DNA from: UBA4823 sp034436035
GTDB lineage: Bacteria > Chloroflexota > Anaerolineae > Anaerolineales > UBA4823
Direction: 5' to 3'
Assembly: GCA_034436035.1 (NCBI GenBank)
Contig: DAOTVW010000109.1
Location: 1 to 26,968 of the forward strand
Length of the DNA stretch: 26,968 nucleotides
The notes under the pieces: generated by a model
What the model was told of the DNA's origin: nothing
Database searches by the model: none
Seen by the model: the letters and a program-made list of their open reading frames with translations, nothing else
Shown: piece after piece, positions 7,879 to 14,769 of the stretch
Layout of the letters: each line of letters starts with the position of its first letter
Position numbering within the stretch: position 1 is the first letter of the stretch
Program-made: the position numbers and the translations under genes

Positions 7879-9390
7879 TTATTCCCCCCTATTCAACCGA
7901 TGGTAGATTCCCTTCAATGACGGGTAGATATCCTTAAAAAGCGCATATAATTCATCATATAGCGCTCTATTGTCAGGGTTTGGTTTTACCGTTGCGGTGA
8001 GCGGCACAAGCGGCTTAACCGCCTCAACTGAATTGAGCAGGCCCAGTCCAACCATGGCAATAAAGGCTGCTCCCAGTGCCGTGGTCTGTTGTGGTTCTGC
8101 GACACATTCTAAAGACCTTCCACTGATGTCAGCCACGATCTGCACCCAGGGCAAACCCTTCGCTCCACCGCCAATCACCCGCAGCGGGTCTGGACGAAAG
8201 CCATATAGCTCTTGAATATTCTCCAAAATCCAGCGGAAGTTATACCCAACTCCCTCATAAATCGCCCGCAGCATATGGGCATAGGTGTGATTGGCACCCA
8301 GGTTAACAAAGGCTGCCCGTAAACGTTCATCTGCAATCGGTGTCCGCTCTCCATACATCCATGGGGTAAACAATAGCCGCCCTGCTCCGGGTTCCACGCC
8401 ATTGACAATTTCATCCATGCGTTTAAAGGTTGCACCATCTGGTTCGCGTTGGAAGAACTCACGCGCCGCCCACTTCAAACATTCTCCCACCGTTTCACTT
8501 TCTCCAATCAAGAGCAGCTTTTGCGGGTCAGCCGACTGTATCGTTGGGATGCCTTTTTTACCGGTTACCCTTTTACTGGTTACAATCCCCACAAACCCAG
8601 AAGTGCCTAAGCAAAGATGACCCTCAGCTTCACCCACTGCGCCCGATCCTACGGCGGCTGTCATTGCATCCCCCGCGCCACCAAAGACGGGTGTGCCCTC
8701 CAATAAGCCCAATTCTGCCGCGGCTGTGGCGGTTAAACCACCCACCTTTTCGTGAGGCATCACCAGCGTTGGGAATTTTTCTTCGTCTAATCCAAAAAAG
8801 TGCATAAGGAAAGTATCCCAGCGCTTTTTCTTTAAATCGAATAAGCCAGTCACACTGGCAGTTGTCCATTCATAGACTAATCGCCCGGTCGCCTTTGCCA
8901 GTAAATAACCGCTTGCATCGATGAACGCAGACGCTTTTTGATAGATCTGCGGTTCATGCTTTTTAAGCCAGATATATTTAGGGAGCAGATCTTTGCCGGT
9001 TATCGCTACGCCAACCACAGCAGCAAAGACTGCTTTTCCGCCCAGCTTGCGCATCACCTGCTGAGCTTCCTCTTCCGCGCGTCCATCCAGCCAACTAATG
9101 CAGGGACGGAGCGGTGTTCCGTCTTTATCGACGGGAATCAAATTGACCATCTGGGTTGAAAATGCGAGACCAGCGATCTCACCCGCAGGAAGTGGATGAG
9201 TTTGTAACAACCTTTTGGTGGTGACACAAACCGCTTGCCACCAATCTATTGGATTTTGCTCTGCATAGAGTGCTTGAGGGTAATATGTGGGATAAGGTTC
9301 ATACGTGTTTTCAATGATTTTCCCACCCTCCGAAACTAAAGCTGCTTTGCACCCGCTTGTGCCAACATCGTAAGCTAAAATGTGCTGCAT
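7879..9390 (-). CDS. Xylulokinase-like FGGY carbohydrate kinase
   Basis: Second FGGY sugar kinase of the window, 503 residues. It shows the N-terminal phosphate loop LAYDVGTSGCKAAL, the NPIDWWQAV segment shared by xylulokinases, the central FGGAGDAMTAAVGSG with the candidate catalytic Asp, and the C-terminal GGGAKGLPWVQIVADISG then TTALGAAFIA. AAGGA lies 6 nt before the ATG and a promoter is visible at 9439-9467. It is clearly distinct in sequence from the kinase at 4359-5864, so this is not a recent duplication. It faces the BtpA-family gene and is transcribed on its own. D-xylulose is the likeliest substrate by overall resemblance, but other ketoses or polyols cannot be excluded. Confidence 0.88.
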   Translation of the reverse strand: MQHILAYDVGTSGCKAALVSEGGKIIENTYEPYPTYYPQALYAEQNPIDWWQAVCVTTKRLLQTHPLPAGEIAGLAFSTQMVNLIPVDKDGTPLRPCISWLDGRAEEEAQQVMRKLGGKAVFAAVVGVAITGKDLLPKYIWLKKHEPQIYQKASAFIDASGYLLAKATGRLVYEWTTASVTGLFDLKKKRWDTFLMHFFGLDEEKFPTLVMPHEKVGGLTATAAAELGLLEGTPVFGGAGDAMTAAVGSGAVGEAEGHLCLGTSGFVGIVTSKRVTGKKGIPTIQSADPQKLLLIGESETVGECLKWAAREFFQREPDGATFKRMDEIVNGVEPGAGRLLFTPWMYGERTPIADERLRAAFVNLGANHTYAHMLRAIYEGVGYNFRWILENIQELYGFRPDPLRVIGGGAKGLPWVQIVADISGRSLECVAEPQQTTALGAAFIAMVGLGLLNSVEAVKPLVPLTATVKPNPDNRALYDELYALFKDIYPSLKGIYHRLNRGE

Positions 9391-9438
9391 AGGTCATCCT
9401 TCCTTTTTATTTGAAAAAGAACCTGGCGTTTAATTATT

Positions 9439-9467
9439 ATTATACTCTTACACGGAATAGCCGTTAA
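9439..9467 (-). promoter_or_regulatory. Sigma-70 promoter of the second FGGY kinase
   Basis: Minus strand: TTAACG (9467-9462), a 17-bp spacer and a perfect TATAAT (9444-9439), about 50 bp before the ATG. The -35 matches consensus at four of six positions. Confidence 0.55.
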
Positions 9468-9500
9468 TTGTGTACATCGAATAAAATAGCTTTGATATCC

Positions 9501-10070
9501 GGGTGGGAGACTGCTTCATTTTGCCCGCAGAGACAACAACCATACCGTCATTGCGATGGAGCGTTCTTTGCGACAGAAGCAATCTCCATGCCTTAGCGGG
9601 AGACTGCTTCGCTTCGCTCGCCGTGAAAACAACCGAGCTGTCGTTGCAATGGAGCACTCTTTGCGACAGAAGCAATCTCCATGCTCGGATGGGAGACTGC
9701 TTCGCTCGCAGTGACAACAACGATGGAGCGCTCGTTACGACAGAAGCATTCTCCATGCTCGGGTGGGAGACTGCTTCGCTTCACTAGCAGTGACAACTTC
9801 CAAACCGTCATTGCGATGGAACGTTCTTCGTGACAGAAGCAATATCCATGCTTGGGTGAGAGACTGCTTCGCTTCACTAGCAGTTACAACTTCCAAACCG
9901 TCATTGCGATGGAACGTTCTTCGTGACAGAAGCAATCTCCATGCTTGAGCGGTAGACTGCTTCGCTTCGCCCGCAGTGACAACTGCCAAATCGTCATTGC
10001 GATGGAGCGTCCTTTGCGACAGAAGCAATCTCCATGCTTGGGTGGGAGACTGTTTTGCTCGCAGTGAAGC
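9501..10070. repeat. 93-bp-period tandem array of hairpin-forming repeats (about 6 copies)
   Basis: Unit starts, marked by GGGAGACTGC or close variants, lie at 9505, 9598, 9691, 9765, 9858, 9951 and 10044. The period is exactly 93 bp except for one 74-bp unit (9691-9764), which lost 19 bp. The last copy fades out after about 25 bp. Each unit carries two inverted repeats: GCAGTGAC/GTCATTGC around a 12-nt loop, and GAAGCAATCTCC/GGAGACTGCTTC across the unit junction with an 11-nt loop and one G-T pair. Copies starting at 9765 and 9858 are nearly identical. Because 93 is a multiple of 3, long repetitive open frames appear on both strands; these are not genes. A related single copy lies near 18.7 kb. 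Motifs of the GTCATTGCGA...GAAGCAATCTCC kind are common between genes in many bacteria. Confidence 0.9.
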
Positions 10071-10463
10071 CTCGCAGGAAATGGTTTCGGCTGGCTCAAA
10101 CCAAGGATTTCGAAAAGATCAGTAAAGCACTCGACCCTCGGAATACTGTGGGTTGAGTAGCGTTCGTTGCGTATCGAAACCCATTCTTTATTAAAAAGCA
10201 CTCGTATTCATCTTGTAAACTCTGTCAATATTATCTATTGAGTAGCGACAAAAGCTGGATAAAAATCCAGTTTCGTTATATAAAGCGGCTCTTTAAGAAT
10301 TTAAGAAGCTTAATCAAACCTTAACGAAAATTTCGTGAATGATATGTAACAAATTAGCATATCGTACGGTTTTAACATCAAGAAGATAAATTAAACAATG
10401 AAGCTGTTAAGTCACTGTTGTTGAGAATGGTATTGCGATAATTTTCATATAAGGAGCGAAACA
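10071..10463. other. Intergenic region without a recognisable gene
   Basis: About 390 bp between the repeat array and the secreted-protein gene. The only structure I can point to is a stem with CTGGAT/ATCCAG arms and an AAAA loop (10255-10270), extendable to 9 bp with one G-T pair and followed by TTT. The AT-rich last 150 bp probably hold the promoter of the next gene, but no convincing -35/-10 pair was found. Confidence 0.4.
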
Positions 10464-11063
10464 ATGAAAATAATGAGAATGTTACCCTCGCTTTTTCTCA
10501 TCCTTGTTATGGGATTAGGGTTACCCATAGGGATGGCATTGGCAGAGGAGGAATTACCGGTTTGTCCACCCGACGTTCAAGGGAAAGTCGTTGCCCTGCA
10601 AGCAGATACCCACCAGGTGATCATTGAGCAAGAAGGTGGAACAAAATGCACATCTTCATTGACCGGGGGAAGCATCCAACCGATTTCTGCCCTCCTTAGT
10701 TATTATTTTGGGGTAAGCTTACAGGAGATCGATGGTTATCGCAGCGAAGGAATTGGCTATGGGGTTTTGGTTAAACTCTATGCGCTTTCTAACGCCAGCG
10801 GAACTCCGATCTCGGATTTGATCACCCAATTTAAGGGTGGTACTGGTATGGGAAAGCTATTCAAAACCTACGGTGGTAAACCCGCCACTTTGGGGGTGGG
10901 ACAGGTTCAGCAAAAGGTCAAAAAAACCCCCAATGCAGCGGTAACTCCGCCTGGGCTTTCCAACCCAAATAAACCCAGTAACCCTGGCATTTCGAATGCT
11001 GCCAATCACACCCACAGCCATAACCCTAAATTCAACCCCACGCCAACGCCGACTTCCCCGTGA
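10464..11063 (+). CDS. Secreted protein of unknown function with Pro/Thr-rich tail
   Basis: 199 residues, not recognised. A clear Sec signal peptide (residues 1-27, Lys/Arg start, hydrophobic core, Ala-Leu-Ala cleavage site before Glu-Glu-Glu) implies export. Residues 30-62 look like a small beta-rich segment (VQGKVVALQADTHQVIIEQ). Residues 70-130 form a probably helical region with SYYFGVSLQEIDGYRSEGIGYGVLVKLYALS. From about 135 the chain becomes low-complexity: Lys/Val/Gln, then Asn/Pro/His, ending PTPTPTSP, a disordered wall- or surface-type tail. AAGGAG sits 7 nt before the ATG and a strong terminator follows, so the gene is probably transcribed alone. I recall proteins with a similar middle region as common in Anaerolineae; that is memory, not a search result. 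Confidence 0.8.
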   Translation: MKIMRMLPSLFLILVMGLGLPIGMALAEEELPVCPPDVQGKVVALQADTHQVIIEQEGGTKCTSSLTGGSIQPISALLSYYFGVSLQEIDGYRSEGIGYGVLVKLYALSNASGTPISDLITQFKGGTGMGKLFKTYGGKPATLGVGQVQQKVKKTPNAAVTPPGLSNPNKPSNPGISNAANHTHSHNPKFNPTPTPTSP

Positions 11064-11091
11064 CTGCCCCGTAATCTTAAAAATTGCTCAT

Positions 11092-11130
11092 AGCGGTTGC
11101 AAGTAAATTCCTTGCAGCCGCTTTATTTTT
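11092..11130 (+). terminator. Intrinsic terminator after the secreted-protein gene
   Basis: 12-bp stem with a single G-T pair (arms 11092-11103 and 11111-11122), a 7-nt loop and TTATTTTT directly after it. It lies about 30 bp past the stop codon. Confidence 0.88.
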
Positions 11131-11261
11131 CCCAAGTAATCCAATTTGTATAAAGCACCGCCATTTAAATTATGCGAGTTGGTTACGAAAACACGTTTGC
11201 TTTCTAAATCTTTAATCTACGAAATAGCCTGAATTTTTATTCTTTTTTAACAATATCTCAC

Positions 11262-11267
11262 TATAAT
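11262..11267 (+). promoter_or_regulatory. Possible -10 element for the glycosyltransferase gene
   Basis: Perfect TATAAT 84 bp before the ATG in an AT-rich stretch. No good -35 lies at 16-18 bp, so this is only a candidate. Confidence 0.35.
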
Positions 11268-11350
11268 ATTTTATTTTAGAAAGACAACTTACCAACCCAT
11301 CACGCCGCATTGGGTTGGAAATTTATTGGATTTATTAAGGAGAGAAGAGA

Positions 11351-12823
11351 ATGGCCTATCTTAAAGGTTTCATTGAATTACTCTATTTAATGGCGTTGCT
11401 GGGATTGGCAATGTACGGTTTCAGCAATGCGATAACGGTATTCATTTATTGGCGCACGAAAAAACGCTCCCCACAGCCATCGCCAATCCAAGAATGGCCT
11501 TTGGTAACCGTTCAATTGCCGATTTTTAATGAAAGATACACAGTGGAACGATTATTGAAATCGGTGCTTTCTTTAGATTATCCCAAGGATAAACTACAAA
11601 TACAGGTTCTGGATGACTCTACCGATGATACATCCAGCCTGCTAAAGCGTTTGGTGAAGCAATATCAAAAAGAAGGTTTTCAAATCGAGTACCTCCATCG
11701 CAGTAACCGACAGGGTTTCAAAGCAGGGGCATTATCGGAGGGATTAAAAGCCGCACGAGGTGAGTATATCGCAATTTTCGATGCGGATTTCATTCCGCCG
11801 CGAGATTGGTTGAAAAAAACGGTCGTTTATTTTCACAACCCCAAGTTAGCTTGTTTGCAAACCCGCTGGGGACATACGAACGCCGACTATAACCTTTTCA
11901 CCCGTGCCCAATCCCTCGGCATCGATGGACATTTTATTGTGGAACAAACAGCTCGTTCACGGGCAGGGTTATTTTTGAACTTCAACGGCACCGCCGGAAT
12001 CTGGCGTCGCTCTGCGATTGAAGATGCCGGTGGATGGCAACCAGATACCTTGACCGAAGACCTGGATTTAAGTTATCGCGTGCAATTGAAAGGCTGGCAG
12101 ATTGATTATTTGCCCGATGTAGTGGTGCCGGCTGAATTGCCAGTGCAGATTGAGGCTTTTAAAAAACAGCAGTTTCGCTGGGCAAAAGGTAGTTTTCAGG
12201 TTGTCCGAAAATTATTCTTTCAACTGCTCACTACCCCCATGCCTGAGACAAAACGAGTGATGGGGTTAATCCATATCACTGGCTATTTTGTCCATCCGCT
12301 TATGTTGATTGCATTCTTGCTTATCCTCCCTATCGGATTACTTTCTCCTCACTTCTTGCGGATGTTCCCTTGGACGATGATTTCGGCATTTGGGCCACCC
12401 TTGCTCTATTTAGTATCCCAAACCGAAACGAATCCGCGTTTCATCGATAGGTTACGTTTGTTGCCAATCTTGATATTAATTGGGTTTGGATTATCCTTAA
12501 ACAATACGCTGGCGGTATTCGAGGGGTTAACGCGGAAGGAGACCGGCAGTTTTAATCGCACTCCTAAATTCAATGTCACTGCAGAGAATAAAAACTGGTT
12601 ACAGGCAAAATATGTCTCGCAAATCAGTCGTTTGGTTTGGGTGGAGTTTGGATTAAGTCTATATGGCCTGCTATCCATGATAATCCTTTATCATCACCTA
12701 GGGTGGGGGGCTATACCTTGGTTAAGCATCTATGTGGCTAGTTATGGTTTTATTGCTACCATGAATTTGGTTCAGAATTGGCAAACTTCTCGCTACAAAG
12801 CTACTCAATACAGCACGGTATAA
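11351..12823 (+). CDS. Membrane family-2 glycosyltransferase (cellulose/mannan synthase-like)
   Basis: Processive-type GT2 enzyme, 490 residues, expected in the cytoplasmic membrane. It shows an N-terminal transmembrane helix (about 8-33), the catalytic domain (about 50-285) and several C-terminal membrane helices (about 303-405 and 430-475). The catalytic set is complete: DD at 88-89 (LDDSTDD), DxD at 144-146 (DADF), TED at 235-237 (general base) and QQFRW at 273-277 (the Q/RxxRW acceptor motif). It uses a nucleotide sugar to extend a polysaccharide or glycolipid. The LPIFNE and RQGFKAGAL segments resemble glucomannan/beta-glucan synthase-like enzymes, but the product cannot be deduced. There is no PilZ domain and no BcsB-like partner nearby. 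AAGGAG lies 8 nt before the ATG. It stands alone between a terminator and the kamA promoter. Confidence 0.9.
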   Translation: MAYLKGFIELLYLMALLGLAMYGFSNAITVFIYWRTKKRSPQPSPIQEWPLVTVQLPIFNERYTVERLLKSVLSLDYPKDKLQIQVLDDSTDDTSSLLKRLVKQYQKEGFQIEYLHRSNRQGFKAGALSEGLKAARGEYIAIFDADFIPPRDWLKKTVVYFHNPKLACLQTRWGHTNADYNLFTRAQSLGIDGHFIVEQTARSRAGLFLNFNGTAGIWRRSAIEDAGGWQPDTLTEDLDLSYRVQLKGWQIDYLPDVVVPAELPVQIEAFKKQQFRWAKGSFQVVRKLFFQLLTTPMPETKRVMGLIHITGYFVHPLMLIAFLLILPIGLLSPHFLRMFPWTMISAFGPPLLYLVSQTETNPRFIDRLRLLPILILIGFGLSLNNTLAVFEGLTRKETGSFNRTPKFNVTAENKNWLQAKYVSQISRLVWVEFGLSLYGLLSMIILYHHLGWGAIPWLSIYVASYGFIATMNLVQNWQTSRYKATQYSTV

Positions 12824-13012
12824 AAGTTTGATAAGGGAAATGGGTGATATAGAAAAAGGAAAGGCATTAGTGTTTTTCTCAGTTTTATCAGCCAAAAAAG
12901 AACGTTGTTGCTGAGTTTTCAAGAGTAGGATACAGATACCTTGCGGTCTTTTCCAACAATCCGTGGCTGATGGTATGTCAAGCCAACTGAAAAAGTTTCC
13001 GAAAGCCGATTG

Positions 13013-13041
13013 TTGACGCAGGATGATTTCTCATTTAGAAT
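13013..13041 (+). promoter_or_regulatory. Sigma-70 promoter of the lysine 2,3-aminomutase gene
   Basis: TTGACG (13013-13018), a 17-bp spacer and TAGAAT (13036-13041), each with one mismatch to consensus. The expected start near 13048 lies in the left arm of the inverted repeat that follows. The rest of the 12824-13106 gap shows nothing else that I can name. Confidence 0.65.
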
Positions 13042-13071
13042 CAGATGGGAACACATATCCCATCTGATTCT
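13037..13071. promoter_or_regulatory. Inverted repeat over the kamA -10/start site (candidate operator)
   Basis: Perfect 13-bp arms (13037-13049 and 13059-13071) around 9 nt. The left arm overlaps the -10 hexamer and the expected start site, so an mRNA starting there would contain only part of the stem. A dimeric DNA-binding regulator is therefore a better reading than a hairpin of that mRNA. A read-through terminator for the glycosyltransferase transcript is the alternative. Confidence 0.45.
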
Positions 13072-13106
13072 TGTTGGTGTATTTCGCCTGCTGAAAGGAG
13101 TATTGA

Positions 13107-14456
13107 ATGGCAAAACGCCCCTTCGTCTCTAAACGTGCCCCTATCTATGAAAATGTCCCGGATGAACAATGGTATAACTGGCGCTGGCAATTGAGCCATC
13201 GCCTGAATACGGCGGAAGAGATCGGTAAGGTCATTCCTCTAACGGAAAGTGAACGAAAAGCACTCAATGCCCCGAATCTATTCCGTGTGGATATTACCCC
13301 CTATTTTATCTCTTTGATCGACCCAAATGATGCGGAAGACCCCATCCGTAAACAAATCATCCCAACTGCCGCAGAGCTGGTGCCCTTCACCGCAATGATG
13401 GAGGATTCTCTGGCAGAAGATCGTCATTCACCCGTGCCAGGATTGGTCCATCGCTACCCGGATCGAGTTTTGATGCTGGTGACAACACAATGTGCTAGTT
13501 ATTGCCGCTACTGCACCCGTTCCCGCATTGTAGGCGATCCAGCTGCCACTTTCTCCCGAACCGAGTTTGAGATGCAATTAGATTACATTAAACGCACTCC
13601 TCAAATTCGTGATGTATTATTATCTGGTGGTGATCCGTTGGTTTTGGCGCCGAAAATCCTCGAAGAAATCCTCAGCCGCTTAAGGGAAATCCCGCATGTT
13701 GAAATCTTACGCATAGGTTCGCGTGTACCGGTTTTCTTGCCGATGCGGGTGACCGATGAATTGTGTGAGATGTTGCAGAAATATCATCCCTTGTGGATGA
13801 ATATCCATGTCAACACACCCAATGAGATCACCAAAGAGCTGGCGGAGGCAACCGATAAATTAACTCGGGCAGGTATTCCACTGGGAAATCAAGCGGTGTT
13901 GTTAGCGGGGGTGAACGACAATGTCGATATTCAGCGTCAATTAGTTCACGATTTGGTACGCATTCGGGTGCGTCCTTATTACCTTTATCAATGTGATTTG
14001 GTGGAAGGAGCAGGGCATTTCCGCACACCAGTCGGGAAAGGAATCGAGATCATGGAGGGATTGCGCGGTCATACCTCCGGCTATGCAGTTCATCAATACA
14101 TCATTGATGCACCGGGTGGTGGTGGCAAGATACCCGTTTCCCCTAATTATTTACTCAGTTATTCGGATCATAAGGTGGTACTGCGCAATTATGAGGGATA
14201 TATCACCACTTATGAGGAACCAGTAGATTATTTACCGGAAAAAGCAGCGAAATTTAAAGGCGAAAAAAGGCCAGAACCCGGGCAAAGCGGTGTTCATGGA
14301 TTACTGCAAGGGGAGAACCTGTTCATCAAGCCGGAAGGTTTTGATGAAACCCATGATCGCCATGGTATTCAACACCGCTTAAAAGATGCAAAGAAATGGA
14401 AACCGCTCGGGATCGGTTCTGAGACCGAAGAGGCGGAGGAGAAGGAGGAGAAATAG
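13107..14456 (+). CDS. kamA: Lysine 2,3-aminomutase (radical SAM, PLP-dependent)
   Basis: Converts L-lysine to L-beta-lysine using a [4Fe-4S] cluster, S-adenosylmethionine and PLP. The radical-SAM cysteines are at 129, 133 and 136 (CASYCRYC) and LLSGGDPL follows. YQCDLVEGAGHFRTPV gives Asp297, IIDAPGGGGK gives Asp334 and Lys341. These match, with a constant offset of four, Asp293 and Asp330 (which hold the lysine side-chain amine) and Lys337 (PLP) of the Clostridium subterminale enzyme. Glutamate-acting relatives change the two Asp residues, so lysine is the likely substrate. The 449 residues exceed the usual 416-440 because of a Glu/Lys-rich tail. AAGGAG lies 6 nt before the ATG. No beta-lysine acetyltransferase (AblB) or lysine-fermentation gene lies next to it, so its role as osmolyte maker or in lysine breakdown is undecided. 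Confidence 0.93.
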   Translation: MAKRPFVSKRAPIYENVPDEQWYNWRWQLSHRLNTAEEIGKVIPLTESERKALNAPNLFRVDITPYFISLIDPNDAEDPIRKQIIPTAAELVPFTAMMEDSLAEDRHSPVPGLVHRYPDRVLMLVTTQCASYCRYCTRSRIVGDPAATFSRTEFEMQLDYIKRTPQIRDVLLSGGDPLVLAPKILEEILSRLREIPHVEILRIGSRVPVFLPMRVTDELCEMLQKYHPLWMNIHVNTPNEITKELAEATDKLTRAGIPLGNQAVLLAGVNDNVDIQRQLVHDLVRIRVRPYYLYQCDLVEGAGHFRTPVGKGIEIMEGLRGHTSGYAVHQYIIDAPGGGGKIPVSPNYLLSYSDHKVVLRNYEGYITTYEEPVDYLPEKAAKFKGEKRPEPGQSGVHGLLQGENLFIKPEGFDETHDRHGIQHRLKDAKKWKPLGIGSETEEAEEKEEK

Positions 14457-14496
14457 GAGCAGGAAATAGCATCTTCCAATGGATACGGTTTTTTGC

Positions 14497-14524
14497 TTGA
14501 CAAAACCGAAATTAATTGTATAAT
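14497..14524 (+). promoter_or_regulatory. Sigma-70 promoter of the cysteine operon
   Basis: Perfect TTGACA (14497-14502) and perfect TATAAT (14519-14524) with a 16-bp spacer. The -35 lies inside an inverted repeat with 7-bp arms (14486-14492 CGGTTTT and 14502-14508 AAAACCG), which might be an operator. The expected start is near 14531, leaving an unusually long leader of about 239 nt before the ATG at 14770. Confidence 0.8.
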
Positions 14525-14578
14525 CTTTACTAAATAACTCCAATTAGGTAATGTTTTAGGAAAAGCATGGAAATCAAA

Positions 14579-14744
14579 AACGCGAATTTAACTTGCATGT
14601 GTCTCCGGCGGGGTAAGTAACCACCGCCTGAGCGTGCATTCTTCGCGTTCATAAAGCCGACAGGTTCAACCAGGTGGTTACCACCCCGCAAAACACAAAC
14701 GTGTTGAGGTGAAACCAGCTGGTTTTTCATTTGTCGGTTTTTTT
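14579..14744 (+). ncRNA. Structured 5' leader RNA, candidate riboswitch/attenuator of unknown class
   Basis: Two rod-like domains can be drawn. Rod 1: AACGCGAA (14579-14586) with TTCGCGTT (14642-14649), then 14594-14600 with 14632-14638, then 14607-14614 with 14620-14628. Rod 2: CCGACA (14657-14662) with TGTCGG (14732-14737), enclosing AACCAG/CTGGTT, CACC/GGTG and AACAC/GTGTT helices. The closing helix of rod 2 is followed at once by seven T (14738-14744), like an intrinsic terminator. In competition, 14608-14625 can pair with 14673-14689 (16 base pairs with one mismatch and one bulge), which breaks both rods. Such exclusive folds upstream of a biosynthesis operon suggest ligand- or tRNA-controlled termination. 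I do not recognise a known riboswitch consensus; a T-box match is only partial. Confidence 0.6.
14738..14744 (+). terminator. Terminator-like U tract closing the leader RNA
   Basis: Seven T residues directly after the TGTCGG arm at 14732-14737, which pairs with 14657-14662. It lies 25 bp before the cysM start codon, so formation of this stem would stop transcription before the operon. The palindromic AAACCAGCTGGTTTTT at 14712-14727 is a second, weaker terminator-like element. Confidence 0.5.
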
Positions 14745-14769
14745 ATTGTTAACATTGTTGGAGGTAAGG

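Noticed and set aside
9501..10070. CRISPR array
   Set aside because: The whole 93-bp unit repeats, with no alternation of short constant repeats and unique spacers, and there are no cas genes.
9448..10201. Several open reading frames of 90-105 codons on both strands
   Set aside because: They run through the 93-bp tandem repeat, whose period is a multiple of three. The peptides are repetitive, occur in several frames and have no ribosome sites.
14657..14690. tRNA-like T-arm (GGTTCAA) in the leader
   Set aside because: No acceptor, D-arm or anticodon arm can be built around it.
14530..14730. 66-codon open frame on the minus strand opposite the leader
   Set aside because: It is an antisense shadow of the structured leader, with no ribosome site and no family-like sequence.
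14531..14744. Classical T-box or SAM riboswitch
   Set aside because: The AGGTGGTTACC stretch has an insertion and a deletion in the most conserved T-box core, and no stem I specifier/AG-bulge signature was found. The SAM-box core sequences are absent. Kept as a leader of unknown class.
14731..14769. Upstream TTG start extending cysM by 13 residues
   Set aside because: It lies inside the leader's terminator-like stem and U tract. The ATG at 14770 has GGAGG at the right distance and the family's normal start.
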